Shown here: positions 11,943 through 25,519 of the stretch, one piece after another
Numbering within the stretch: position 1 is the stretch's first letter
Layout of the letters: the number at the start of each line of letters is the position of its first letter
Source: Hydractinia symbiolongicarpus
Lineage: Eukaryota > Cnidaria > Hydrozoa > Anthoathecata > Hydractiniidae
Reading direction: 5' to 3'
NCBI RefSeq assembly: GCF_029227915.1
Contig: NC_079879.1
Span: forward strand, 3,720,001-3,784,000
DNA length: 64,000 nt
Program-made: the position numbers and the translations under genes
The notes under the pieces: model-generated
The model's database searches: none
What the model was told of the DNA's origin: nothing
Seen by the model: the letters and a program-made list of their open reading frames with translations, nothing else

Positions 11943-13084
11943 CTAAAAAGAAAATTAACATAACTCTAGTGCAACATAAACATATAATTGAAGTATGATG
12001 GACCATGCAATAACATAAAACTCGCTTGTTGGTCTGTTTACGCTGATTCAGATACCTAAATAATTAAAATTTATAGGAATTATACTAAAAAGAAAATTTT
12101 TGGCTTCGTCAGTATACTTACATTTTTCATGTGCGTTGAAGGTATTGTTGGAGGACTTTCAAACGATACAACAAAACATTCGTTCGCTCCAATGAACCGT
12201 GAAACAATGACAGCTGGTTATAAGACAGTTTGTAACAGGAAACACCGGTGGTGACATTTGGTTGTTTACCCAACTTCACCAAGCTGACAGGCTTGTTGTA
12301 TGGCACCTTTGATAGGTGAAACAACATCGCGCACTTCATTAGCTGAAATGTTTCAACCGTTACAAAAGCTAAGAGCTTTAAAACAACTTTTTTAAAACAA
12401 TATATTTTGTTTCAAGCATCTAGCCAAACATTGGATTAAGTAAAACTTGGTAAAATTTTTTGGCATGCAAAAATTTAGTGTGGTATTTGTGCAAATATAA
12501 GCAAAGATTTATACAATAGGTTCGTTCATAGGATGGAAGTATTAAACAACAGGGCTACAAAACAGTGTTCTTTCAGAAATGCAGCCGATATACAGAAGTT
12601 CTTTTTAAATTTCCTTATATTGCTTCTGGGGTTTTTTAATGTATAGTAAAATTGTCAGCAAAGAGTGTCAAGAATCTAGGTTTAGAAGGCGAAAGAGCCT
12701 GAAGTCGTATAATATTGTAAATAATTCATTCAAAATGCAGACTCAACAAAGCACTCTGGGTTTCATAAAGATAAACTAAGATAAGCTAAGATAAACTTAA
12801 AGAACCAAAGAAAAATTAAATGAAAATGTGAAACATTGTCATGTACAATATAGACAAACTTCTTACACACGAATAATATATACGACTCTTTCTTTGGTGT
12901 CGAAACTACGCCTGCTAAAGGGAGGAGTTTGCTATAAACTGTCCGCTTCTTAAAGGTTTTGCTATAAGAGTTTGACTGTCATTTCATCCGTTCTTAAGAA
13001 AAGTTTCCGTTATAGAGTCTTTTCTCTCTAAAATGATGTATGCTACAAGAAAGCTTTACTTTACAGCAATAGAATGAGAAGACG
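11943..13084. other. Upstream region of paralogue B
   Basis: Apart from a possible noncoding first exon ending near 12123 (minus strand), no gene or clear repeat is seen. Confidence 0.35.
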
Positions 13085-13321
13085 GAGAAGGTGTAGTGGT
13101 AGCGCATTCGGCTTGTAATCATGTTTCAGGTTCGAGACCTCACTCCGGCGCACTTTAAGTGTAGCGGTGGCAGCTAATTCGGGTTGTGTGGCAGGAAGGA
13201 AAGTGAGGGCATTACTATACTAACAATGCTAACAAAGTTACGTCGAAGGGGAGGAAGTGCCAACTGTTAGGATGGAATCCATAAGGACGTTAAAGCGTCC
13301 CGTTACTTACTCGCTTACTTA
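13085..13321 (+). mobile_element. tRNA-derived SINE, second family
   Basis: Box A AGGTGTAGTGG lies at 13089-13099 and box B GGTTCGAGACC at 13139-13149. The anticodon loop reads CTTGTAA, pointing to a tRNA-Thr(UGU) ancestor. The non-tRNA body differs from the SINE at 5095, and the element ends in a CTTA-type simple tail. The head is tRNA-like but the 3' half of the acceptor is not restored, so it is a SINE rather than a working tRNA gene. Confidence 0.7.
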
Positions 13322-16300
13322 AAGCAAATGAGGTTGTTATACGAAAATTAAGAAGCATCGTCATTTGTATCAAAAAATTAGCACATGCTTTTACTGGAAG
13401 GTAATATAAATTAAAAGCATGGATTGTTGTTATTTGCCATTTAAAACATCCTCAGCGAGACGTTCAAATATTTATTTTCCGAACGTTTTCGTAACTGCCC
13501 TCATAAACTTCATCTTTTCAACGGCGAAAGTTCCTTGGTATGGAAATTATTTTGGTCTTGTTATCTTATTTCACAACACATTGCTGTACGAAAATTACCA
13601 AAGTAGTGAAATCTGATGTTAAAAAATACATGTTATACTTGCTACTACATAACATGTAGTACATGTATGTAGTAGCTACGACGATAAAACAATTCATTTA
13701 ATGCGCATGCGCAGAACAGGGTAAATTTCCTCTAGAAGTAAAATTACTGTTTTTTTTTCGACTCAAATAGAACCATGGTTCACACTAGGCGCAAAATAAC
13801 GTTTTTTTTTGTCTAGTGTGGACATTTCTTCTCCTCTTGCTTTAACGCTGGTTAGACCTAGTTGAAACTAGCGCTGGATATCAGAACTTTTCTATATATT
13901 TAGCGCTAGTTAAAAATAAGTAGAGTAATATTTTCAAATTCTGATGATATTTGTGATTTATAGATATTGTAGAAAAAGTTAAATAAAAGGATGACGAAAA
14001 CAAAAAATAGCATTTGTTTTAAGTTAACTTACACAATAAAGCAAGATGTTTTGCTTCTTCGAAGTTAATTTTGCAAGTGAGTACTAGATTTATGACCAAT
14101 AGTGTATGCTTCCGTGCCCAATAAAGTGAAAATGCACACAGAAAAACCACACACAAGTTTGTTGTGTGCTCAAGGCTTGTTAACAGTTTTTTTCTTTTTT
14201 GGTTTCAACAGTATCCATATTTGTTTTGCTTTTTATTACATCGTCGCTTTCGTTTGATTTTTGGTGCGTTATTCATATGATGGACCTTCATTGCAATGTT
14301 TTACAGATAAATCCAATAAAGCTTTGTTGTTGCTTCCCAATATATAGTTGCAGTGACATATTAGTTAATCGATCATTTTTATTCTCTTCTTTGAATGTTC
14401 TCAAAACTCTTTGTTTATAAGTTATTAGTTCTATCATGCAGACATCACGGGAACTGTAATGCATTTTCCTTCTGGTAAATTACAGAATAAGTTGCGGGCA
14501 GATAAATGTCAGGTTATTTAAACTGGGTGATGATACCAGATGTATCTATCAAAACTTTGTCGTCAAATTTGACTTTCTGGATGACTAAACTGTAGGTTTA
14601 TCAGGTATATAATGGTAACAGACAGATGATAACATGGACAACAAATGACAAATGGTAACTGTTTGTAGACATTTGTTAAATAGTATGTCACTGCATTACA
14701 ACCTTATATTCTTGTATTTTATAGATTTCTTGTATTCTGGTACAATTTTTGCTTAAAAGTGAATCGAAAAAGTATTAAGATTATTTAAACTGAAGAAGAA
14801 AACTTTGACTTCCCGAAATCTAGCCGTTAGGTGTATGATGTAGCGAACTCAATAAAAGAGATTTGAAAGTCATTCTTTTCTCCATTTTTTTGCTGCTAAG
14901 TAGCTGCTATTTTAAGATCTAGCTACTAATGTGACAACGTTTGTTTCATATTTTACGATTGTTCCCTATTCCTTTCCAAGCAACAATGATATCTCCAAAT
15001 ATAAGCAATTGTCTAACTCGAGCTTAAAAATTTAGACAGGATAGTCCTGTGTCAAATATAGAATCTAGAAACACATTTGAGAATGAGAAACTATCCTTCG
15101 GAAAGAGAAATGGAAATTTACATTATTTGAGTACTTTAATGACTGTCTACAGTGCATCCTGATTTAGAAATACAAAATTGTTGCAAAAAGGAAAACTTTA
15201 AACTCGATCTCCGAATCTAATTATGTATGAATTGGGATTTCTATTTTTATTCACACATCCTTTGTGTAATAGTAACCGTAAATAACCGAGCTCGATGTTT
15301 TTATTAGCGCCTTGTCCGAATAAGCGCCCATTTTTACCAGAAAAATTCAAAATACGCGCCTGTTTATCATAAGCGGCATGTTTTCCACAATTGAGGTTTG
15401 TTATTAAGAAATTTTGGAGGATTTAAAGTGGTTAGATTTCTAAATCTCATTAAAATGATGTTGGATGCTGAGTTGAGTATAACGTTTCTCATTAAAAAAG
15501 AATGAGAATAAACTGGCCTTCTTCAAAGTTACATAAAATAAGGCAGTTTAGATTTTGTTTTTTGTCTTTCTAGAAATTCAATTTCCTATAGAAGATCAAG
15601 CCAAAACACGTTGTGTTTTCCTGCTTTACTTATGCATTGCCATTTCACTTTTATTACACATTTTTTTATAAAAACCTAATTCCAAAAACTTTGAGAACAC
15701 ATTAAGAATGTATATACTAAAGTTCCTTTAAGTCTGTTCGGTCTATTAGCTAAATATGTTAGTCCATCTTTTACTATGGGTGTTTTTTTCTCACTAAGTG
15801 CGTTTCATTAGGCATTTTTTGGTATTTTCTGAATTTTTGAATTTCATTTTCAGGCTAGCGATTTTCAGGCTAACGTTGAGCTGTCAATGAGCCGAAGATG
15901 AGCTGGCGAAGAGCTGACGATAAGATGACGATGAGCTAAAGACCAGCTGATAAGTTTTTCATTAGGAGTAAATCATCATAACCCAATAGCCAGAAGCCTC
16001 ATGTATGAATTAGAAAACAAAACGTTAGTTCAGACTATTTTTGAACAGAATTTTAACACACCTCATAACATATCATTAAATCTTCATCAGCTTTCCTGAC
16101 TTTTCGGAAGAACGAAATTAAAAACATTAAAGACAGCAACAAATCACATCCAGTGAAATTTAGACATACTTATACCAAAGACTTCTAAGACGAGTGTCAC
16201 AATGCCCCTTTAAAGTCCTGAATTTCGGGGTTAATTCTAAAATCGACTTGAAAGTAATATTTATTTAAAATTTTATGTTTTACCAGCTATGTCATTTTAT

Positions 16301-16578
16301 GCTACTCAAAGAAAAAGTCCATCTAGGATGAAGTACACGCTGTTTTATAAGAATAGTGTATTGTATAGAAGCACAATTAAGACAAGACAAAATAAAAAAA
16401 ATATGAAAAAAACAAGAAGCAAAAACGTGTAACACAGCACGAAAAAAAAGAAGAAGAAAAACGCAAAAAAATAACAGACATTTAATAATTTTAATATGTC
16501 AGCATACATTGATTCAATGCAAATACACAAAATTACAACTTGAAATATCAATAATTATCTTCGAGGTCGTCATCTTCT
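13322..16578. other. Intergenic, no gene recognised
   Basis: No supported gene. A short inverted repeat (CACACTAGGCG... with ...GTCTAGTGTGG) lies near 13780-13830, and the stretch at 15300-15380 has the GCGCC-spaced look of a repeat fragment. I cannot assign either to a family. Confidence 0.4.
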
Positions 16579-18002
16579 TTAAACGTAGATTCTGTGACCA
16601 GCTTCTCTTCTTCTGACAACGTAGTCTGGATTGACACATAATTTGTGGCTGAAAGAAGTACAAAATGTTTACAATTACACATTTATTGACGTTTTTTTTT
16701 ATATAAAAGCAATATTTCAATTATTTTAATCAAAGATGTAGAATTTACAGGACAAAACACAGTCAGTTTTATCTATTTTGTCTTAATTTGAATACTTAAT
16801 GCTTTATTTGCTTTTCTAACTATTCTATAAGAATGTGCAAAAAAATTCACCAATTGTGAGCATAGACGTTTCTATGAACTGAGTTCTTAAGACAAAAATT
16901 GTGTAGTGAGAGAAGGGACGCTAAATAAATAAATATGTGCCGTATAATCAAGCAAACTTACTGGGTATGTGAAGTGTATGGACAGTATACATCGCAATAA
17001 TCTGCAACAATCTTTCCTTTATAGTGTCCAGAAAGTACATATTCAGCGTGAGGTCCAGTCCAACCCAAACAACATAGACACCGACCGTTTGTCAAACATT
17101 TACCGTCACTTTTAACGCATTTTGGATTGCATGCAGGTACATCATCATTCGCTTTCTTGCATGTTGGGTTACTAAAATATTAGGAGGGAGTATATACTTG
17201 GCATGAATGGTAAAGCATAGAAGTTTGTATGAGACTGATAACTTACGGTATTCCAGCACCTAAAAATGGACATTCTTTGTTGCAATAATCTGCACTATAT
17301 TTGCCTGTAGCAGTGTCATAAACTCCGTTAGGTCCTGACCAACCTCGACAACATTGACATTTACCATTGACACACTGTCCTTGATATTTACCACATTTAG
17401 GGTCGCAACCACCTTGGTTATCTCCGGTAGGAGCAACACATGTCTTATTTCTAAAAAAAGTACATTTTGGTTATTTCAGGTCGTCAGTAAGAATTACTGC
17501 AATTAGTAGTACTGTTTGATTTTGATATTTCAAGATCAAGAGGATCAAAAGAATGATTCTAACTTTCTTACCTGACATGATGTGTGTAGTGACATGGTTT
17601 CAAACAATTCTCAGCTCTGATTCGATTTCTTCCCCAAGCTGGATCATTCGTGTTGGGAACCCACTTGGCTCTTGGTCCTGTCCAACCATAGTTACACAAA
17701 CATTTAGGTTGGTTACCCGGATGTTTGATGCACCATCCACCAGGAAAACAGGAATCACAATGCTGACATGGTAAGTTTACATTGTCACACATTTCCAGGT
17801 TCGGGTTCGAACTTCCTGCTTGATGCGATGGATCCTCAACTTCATTTTCTAGTTCATCTTCTTCGTAGTCTTCAGGAAGTTCGTCCTCTTCATCAAAATC
17901 TTGCATTTCATCTTCTCTTTCATAATTCTCTCTGAAGTGTCGTCTACAGTTCACTACAACTGCTAGCACGAAAACCAAAGTAAGCACTTTTGTGATATCC
18001 AT
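16579..18002 (-). CDS. Secreted three-module cysteine-rich EGF-like protein, acidic subfamily, paralogue C
   Basis: Exons 18002-17572, 17450-17247, 17171-16962 and 16648-16579 (minus) give 304 residues with phase 2 introns. The ATG at 18002 starts a signal peptide (MDITKVLTLVFVLAVVVNC). An Asp/Glu-rich spacer of about 50 residues follows (EEDELPEDYEEDELENE). Module 1 contains GGWCIKHPGNQPKCLCNYGW and ends CLKPCHYTHHVR. Module 2 contains CVNGKCQCCRGWSGPNGVY and SADYCNKECPF. Module 3 contains NGRCLCCLGWTGPHAEY and VADYCDVYCPY. The tail is CVNPDYVVRRREAGHRIYV. There is no Thr linker. A TATA-like box lies about 45 bp upstream. It is the most diverged of the three acidic members. Function unknown. 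Confidence 0.87.
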
Positions 18003-18045
18003 AATGTCGTGAAATGAATGATGTATGAACTCTGATCAGTGCGCG

Positions 18046-18054
18046 TTATTTATG
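18046..18054 (-). promoter_or_regulatory. TATA-like box of paralogue C
   Basis: The minus strand reads CATAAATAA about 45 bp before the ATG. The same arrangement (ATAAATA followed by a very short leader) is seen in paralogues D and E. Confidence 0.55.
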
Positions 18055-21000
18055 CATTTGAACAGGAATTTGATAATAGCCCATTTGTCAATAAGTCAAT
18101 TAAAAAAGGGATCTCATTACGAAAAAGGACACATATTTTTCATTCATTTTATTTTTTTGCGTAACACTTCCTATGTTATAAACAAGTTTAGAAAGCAATT
18201 AATAATTGTCTATTAGTCGAAATATCATTCCATGTATTATGAAATAAAAACGTTCAATACTGTAGGTTCAAAAGGCCATGACGTTTAATATTGTTATTAC
18301 AAAAGTATATGAAAAGGAAAAATTATTCCAATATCCATCACCTTTAATAGTTTGACCTAGAATTTCGCCATGTGGTCTATCGATATGTGAACGGTGTCAC
18401 CAACCTCATGGATTAATATTCCACGCCGACAGGCATAGTAATTGAAAAAATGGTTATTTTGCTATATTAACATGTTCTTTTAGGCCCTAATGTGAAGCTT
18501 GACAGGAAACTGCATGTACACATTTCCGTTTTCCAATAGGACTTTTTTCTTGTTTCGGCATACTTAATGGATATAGAAAACAAATTATTGCTAATTGTTA
18601 TAAAGTTTACAATAAAAGGACCTCTTCTACAATCTTAATTGTTCTACAACTCACTGAAAGTGAAGGTAATTGTATTAGAAAATTGGCACAACACGTTGCA
18701 AATAATACGCATTTATGTGTCCTAACTGGCTTGAGATGACATTTATAAGTCATGCGTTTCTGAAGATGCTTCACTAGTATTTTTTAAACACATTGTTTTC
18801 TAGTTTCGGTTAATTTACTGGCCTTGTAGTACTTTCCTTGTCAGAAAACATGATACGACTCTGGGTATTTGTTTTGCAAATTTGTCTAACAACTTTTTCT
18901 TTGAACTGTTCAATTTGTTTGACATCAATTTCAAGTGTTAATTTTCAATGTCCGTTCGTTGTTATCATGTCGTGACAAATTGTGTGATACGGCGGCCATA
19001 ATAGATGCTTTAAGAGCTAAATAAAACTTTTCTTTATCCGTTTTTTGTCTGCATTACTATATGTTACGCATGAATGTAGAGAATCTCAAATATTCGAGTT
19101 TCATAACTTAGTTTCGCACTGCTTTTTCAAAAGCAGATTTAAAGTTGATTGCATAATATATTGTGCTATGTCGGCGAATTTTATTAATTGTTGAGTGGTT
19201 GATTACTCAAGTTTGCCATTAATAAAAATGCTTGCTCATCAAAACTAGTCCTCTTTTGGAATTTTGAATTCATTAATATAACTTTTTTGCCTTTATTTTT
19301 TTACTACAATCTTCTCCCAATGGTATTTTTGTTTGTTTGTTTTATCAGAGCGACACCTGTCTCGATAATTTTAACAAATTTCGTACGCTTTTTATCGACG
19401 CAAATGTTTCGTTCAGGTAAACTAAAAATTAATCATTGAAAAGTTTGTCCACTCAAATCGGATGGGAAGTGAATTTTCTCAAAACACTACGAGACCTTCA
19501 GTGCATACTAGAGCCTATTTTAATAAAAGATTCATCAGCGTTAATCAAGTGAAAGTCACTCATCAATATTGTAATTCAATATCTTTTCAGTCATGTAAAA
19601 AAAATTAGTCACGTAAGTTATAAAGGTAATCTGTAAAAATAACTTTTTATAAGAACTAAGTTTATAACATTCAAAATGGTCAAACATTTAGAATAGGCCA
19701 GCCTCAAAGATTAGCAGTCAACTAAACCAAAAAAATATTTTGAAAACTAAGTGAAATTTTTTTTGTGGTTTGTTAACGATGGTGAGGTATAGCACAAGTT
19801 AACTCTTGTGGATTGTTGGTTCAAATGAGCGAACTATGTAATGTTCGCAGATAGAAATGGAAGTTTTGAGTTTTATTTTCGTAAATTTGGGAAATTGAAC
19901 TTCCTTGAAACCTAGATTAGGCTAAATGTTTTTGTCTTATTATTTGTTATTGCATTTGTATCCGTATTTTGACATTGAAGGTGTGACTAATTAACTTCAA
20001 ACGAATTTAACTTCCAAAGCGTCTATTGTCTTTCTTTCTGTGAAAATGTGTAACATTTAATTTTGTGGTCAGAACACGTTTAAAAGAGAAATTTAATGAA
20101 AAGATGAAAACATTAAAATTCATCAAACTTTAAATTTACAAATTAACCATTTTATTTCAACTCAGTTTTATTCTGGGCTCTGAAGAGTAATACATTAAGC
20201 AGAGGAAGCTTTACTTCGAAACTCCTGCAGAGTTATTTAATCACTTCACGTGAACAGTCGAACAAGGATGTACGAAACAGCAGCACGAGGAATATACACG
20301 ATTTTTGCACAGGCAAACGACTCTTTTAGTGAATATTTCAATCGGGAAATTCATTTGTAGCATAATAATCATCAAATTGCAAAATTTCTGTCATATTTCT
20401 TGATTAGCTTTTGCATAGTTTTGATTCAGGTTCTAACATAATATCAAGCCATTTGAAATGTATTCATTATACAATTCAAATATTGGATAGTGATTTATAA
20501 CATATTTTGAGCACAGATAGTCTACTCCTATTAAAGGCGTTATTGATGATCTAAGTACTCCCAGCGAAACAGCGGAATTGATCTTACTGTTCCTAATGGC
20601 GTGTATCTAATACCTTAGAGCGTCTGATGCATATTATACATCTTCAACATTTATTGTCTTAAAATTATTCTATGTTTTTGTGTGTTAACATTTCAAAAAG
20701 TAAACCGTATATTTCTTAAAATTAAGTTTCGTGTTTAAAATAGAAATCATTTTGGATTAAAAGTCAATTTTAAATTAACTTTAATTAACTAACCAATTAG
20801 TGGTAATAATTACGTTGCGCAGAATGCAATTTGCGATTAACAATTGACAATTATTTCCGAAGGATTGCTCTGTTTTTGAAGTAGAAATTTTCCACTGTCT
20901 TGTGCGACGATTCGCACCGCTGTCTTGATAACTTAAAAACGATAAAAATCCCAAAGTCCTGTAATCCGGAGATATTTTTTTACACATGTTTCATAAACAA

Positions 21001-21517
21001 AAGCTATACCATTTTAAGACAGTTTTATCAAAATAAAAATTCTTGCACTGAATCCCGCAGGAGAACGGAGAAAAATAATGAAATGTATTAAAAAATCAAT
21101 TCTGTACCAAAAAAAACTAATTTTTTCGATAAATCGTTATTAGTTATATAGCACTGTATCAGTGTATGTATATTGGTTTTTGCAAGCAGGTATTGATATG
21201 GCCCGAAGATATACCCGGAGGATTTATTTATTTATGAAGTATTGTCAGAACGTTAGGGTTGAGTGTGACATACAGTGGTACGAAATACAACAACTTTAGT
21301 TTAAGATTGACATTTTTTAACCAACGATATGTATCATACATCAAATTATTTGCATAAAAAAGTACTAAAAATGTCTTTAGATTCTATGATATATTTAAAA
21401 TATGATTTAAAAACTTATTGCACGAAGCTAACCAGCTCCATTGACATGTTGTCAAATTTTATTGTCTCCTTTTGCTAATTCCACTTCTTTATTTTTTTCG
21501 TTTTTGGATTTGGTTGT
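18055..21517. other. Intergenic between paralogues C and D
   Basis: AT-rich sequence. I found no gene, no extra cysteine-module exon, and no clear terminal inverted repeats. Confidence 0.4.
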
Positions 21518-22722
21518 TTACACGTAGATCATATGACCAGCAGCTCTTCGTCTGGTGATGTAATCAGGTACTACGCACAACTTGTTACTGAAACAAAGAA
21601 AAAAATATATTAAAAATATATGTTGTCTCAGAAGGATTTAACAGGAGAAAATTTAATTAAATGGTGTTTTATTTATACTTACTGTCTGTGCAGGGTATAC
21701 GGACAGTATACATCACAATAATCTGCAACGATCTTTCCTTTACTATGTCCAGAATGGACGAATTGGGCATGGGGACCAGTCCATCCCAGGCAACATAAAC
21801 ATCGACCATCTTTTAAACATTTTCCGTCGCTTTTAACGCATTTTGGATTGCATGTAGGCACATGATCATTATGATTTTTTTTGCAAGTTGGATTTCTATA
21901 AATAAAGTCATGAAACATCAGTTCTACCGAAAGTAAGTTTAGCAATCCACGAAAGATTCCTTTTTGTCATTATATTTCAAAGATTCACAACATAACAACT
22001 TACGGAATTCCAACTCCTAAGAAAGGACATTCTTTATTGCAGAAATCAGCAACATATCTTCCATGTGTGTGATCATAAACACCATGAGGTCCAGTCCATC
22101 CACGACAGCACTCACACCGACCTGTTGCTTTATTGCACTTCCCTTGGTATTTACCACAGTCCGGGTGGCATTGGATGTCTAAGTTTCCTGTTTTTGCAAC
22201 GCAAGTTTTATTTCTAAAAGATAGGAAAATCTGAATATTAACCTAATAGGCAACAAAGAAATTATTTCGTGTTGTGTCTTGTCTTAAGAACGCTTAATCT
22301 TACCTGACATGATGTGTGTAGTGACATGGTTTCAAACAATTCTCAGCTCTGATTCGATTGATTCCCCAGGCTGGATCGTTAGTGTTTGGTACCCATTCAG
22401 CTTTTGGTCCAGTCCAACCATAGTTACATAGACATTTTGGTTTGTTTCCTGGATTTTTGATGCACCATCCACCTGTACGACAAGAACTACAGTGATCACA
22501 TGGAAGATTTACTCTATTGCACATGCCAAAGTTATCTGGAGGAGGAGCAGCAGCATCCTCGTCATCTTCATCTAAATCTTCAGTAAAATCTTCGTCACTA
22601 AAATCCGGATTTTTGTCGTTGTCGTATTCTTCTTCTTTGTAGTCGTCATCCTCGAAGAATTCTCTACAATTTACTGCAAGAGCGAGAAAACAGAGCATAA
22701 AAAAGACTTTAGTGACTTCCAT
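21518..22722 (-). CDS. Secreted three-module cysteine-rich EGF-like protein, acidic subfamily, paralogue D
   Basis: Exons 22722-22304, 22213-22004, 21895-21683 and 21587-21518 (minus) give 303 residues; introns are phase 2. The ATG at 22722 opens a signal peptide (MEVTKVFFMLCFLALAVNC), followed by a very acidic spacer (FSDEDFTEDLDEDDED) ending AAAPPPDNFG. From that point module 1 is identical at protein level to paralogue E through HYTHHVR. Module 2 has CHPDCGKYQGKC, GRCECCRGWTGPHGVY and VADFCNKECPF. Module 3 has KDGRCLCCLGWTGPHAQF and IVADYCDVYCPYTLHR. The tail is LCVVPDYITRRRAAGHMIYV. In each module nine Cys lie in one exon, and the next exon supplies a Cys soon after the junction, so ten-Cys units overlapping exon borders are also possible. 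Function unknown. Confidence 0.88.
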
Positions 22723-22760
22723 TGTGCTTCAGAAATTATGTAGCTTTAGTTTGTTGAAAC

Positions 22761-22772
22761 CTCTATTTATGC
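22761..22772 (-). promoter_or_regulatory. TATA-like box of paralogue D
   Basis: The minus strand reads GCATAAATAGAG about 40-50 bp upstream of the ATG at 22722, in the same position as in paralogues C and E. Confidence 0.6.
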
Positions 22773-25519
22773 AAAAAGTTGTCACCACAGTAATTACTTT
22801 TTCGTGCTCTTTCACCCGAATAATTTTATAAAGAGGAACATTTTTTACAACAAGTAAGCAAAAGTCGTTAGCATTTCGACAGAAACTGCTATAAGTTAAT
22901 TAATGGCTGTTTAGTTTGAAGTTTGTGGTTTAAGTTACGACTCGAGAGTCTTAATGACAATAAATATGTCGCACTAAATAATGCTTTTCATAAATTCCCA
23001 AAGAAATATCGTCTGCAAACTTCCTTGTCCATTTTTTTTGAGAATTTTTATTTTTAAGTATATTGTCAATCTGCAAAATTGATATAAAGATTTTAAGTGA
23101 CTATAACTATTCCCGAACATTCTTTGACGTCATAAATACGGACTAGCCAGCGATATGTTAAGATTCAGGTGAGTGTGATTTTTCCACTTTTTGACATCAT
23201 AATTTCCTATCGGATATACTAATGATAAAATAATTGAAAAAGAATCATTAATTATCTCTGTGGTACAGTTTAAATTAACCTTTGTATATAGAAAAATGAA
23301 CTTTGAAAAAAAACTTCCTGTTTACCTTCGTATAATTGGACGTGTGAGTTTTCTTGTTTTATATTCGCCACATTACACATTTTTTTAAAAAGAGCACCTT
23401 GAAAATTTACAGACTCAGAACCCTGTTTTACACATTTAAAACTCTATATAATAGGAGCTCTGCCAATTTATTAATTCAATTTTTAATTTTACATTATTAA
23501 AGTTAGCAGTTATAAGTACCTGTGATATTAATCTTATTTTTTTGAAAATCATGTTTATTGTTATTCTGACAATATGGATATTTTATATGCACTAGTCGTT
23601 GGCCCGCGGAAAAATGTTCGGATTCGCTCGCGGACAAATCTACGGATCCGCTCCGTTCTTTATATACCGCATTTTGTGTGTCTCGCATAATACTTGTATT
23701 TAGCTAACTAATTCTTAGGTTGAGAAACATATTATACTTTTTATATGCTTTAATCTCAATTTGCTGTTTTTTAAGCCGAAAACACACAGGGACTATTTTT
23801 AAGCCTAAATTACATTTATGAGCAAACAAAAAAATAATGAGCAAGGACAATTTTGATAATACAAACCACGGATGAGCAAGGAGACAGACACTTTTGTATG
23901 TTGTTTTGATCGAGCGGTTTAATTTTAGTGCAGAGCGTTGTTGAATAGACGTTTGTTGTATCAGCATACTTTTCTGCAACACTGCTGTAAGTATGGACTA
24001 GTTGAAGTTCCAAGAAAAATCGAAAGATATGGTAACCCTAATAATGACACTTAGGCGCTGAATGAGTGCAGACTATTTTAGGCTAGCCAGTTGGATCCAT
24101 GATTCTTTTTGTGCCGCTTGAAATTTAAACTTTTACTTCAATGAAGGCAACAATTCTTTGTTCTTTAATTTGTCAATCGTTTTTTCCACAATGGGGCATT
24201 TGCCGATGTTAGCAAATGTTGAATTGTATTGTGTCGTTGACTTGGGGTTTGATTTTTTAAATACTAAGTATGAACGTTTTCTAAATATTGTGGTAATATC
24301 AAATGTAAAGTTTATGTAGAGACGTATCGCGAGTCTGTGAAAAAACACACGGGAATTGGTTCGACGTTACTTGCATCTACAATCCCGGTCAAAAATAATG
24401 GCAGTAAACGCTTTTTACAAGTGTAGCAAGAGCAAGATAAGTACAAAGCCCCATTTCCCCCAGTATCAATGTTCAAAAACTGTGCTAACACGTTTCCAAA
24501 CATTGATAATGGGGGAGAGGGGGTAGGAAAGGATTATACTGCACTTTTTGTAGCTTACTGCCAATGTATTTTGACCAGGATTGTAGCATGTTTGGTTCAC
24601 AGACAGACAGCGAGTGTAATATAAAATAATAAAACAAGCTTTCATAAACATTGTATACATGTTGAGTAAAATGTACTTCGCAGTTTAAAGTCAAGATTAA
24701 TATCCGAATAACTAGGATAAAACAGAGCAGCATTTTCGTTTCACAACATACATAAAATTCTGTTATATCAATTAGTAGCGACATAGTTTTTTTCCTTTTC
24801 ACAGAACATAATTTAAATTCCATTAGTAACAATTTTTAAATGATGTTAATTATATAATAAATTGTTGTTATTTGTTATGTACTTTCGCTGACGTTTTTGC
24901 TGACACTCGGAAAGTAATGATAGATCACGTGCTTGTTAACGTCAATATCAAATGTGAAGTATTACGCTGTAATCTCCGTAAAATATTAGTTTTTTTGGTT
25001 AAAACCAACCCTTGGAATAGTCTTGGCGTGCGTAGAATATTTTTTTAAAGGAGGCTTGATAGAAATGCAACTAACGAAGTTTAAACGCTGCTTACCTAAC
25101 CTACGCATCTAAGAAAACAGTACTTTCACAGCCTACTGGCTGTTGAGAATTCGCTGATGCTTCCTGCTGACTTTTTAAAATAGTTGAGAAATTAGCATTG
25201 TCTCAAGATTTTGTACCTTGCAAGTCAGTAATGAATGTTACGACGTTATATAGCAGTGAAAATAATGTGGACAGTTAGCATGTCTAAAATGATATTAGCA
25301 AGGCACGCTAGAAAAAATATTAAACTGTTTCAAATGTCGTCGGTTCATTTATACACTACAAAACTGATTGTAAAAGACATTAACCACAATTTAAAAAAAT
25401 GGACACGTGAAAGAAAAGTACAAACAACAGAATAATATCGATAGATAGATATTTATCACTAAAACTGTCTTTAATACAATATTAAAATATTTAAAATACA
25501 TTCTTTTCTTTTTTTCTCG
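22773..25519. other. Intergenic between paralogues D and E
   Basis: No gene supported. A locally GC-richer block at 23588-23668 (GTTGGCCCGCGG, then CGGATTCGCTCGCGG and CGGATCCGCTCCG) looks like a fragment of a dispersed repeat. An imperfect hairpin at about 24448-24530 pairs CCCCAG-TATCAATGTT with AACATTGATA-ATGGGGG. Confidence 0.4.
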
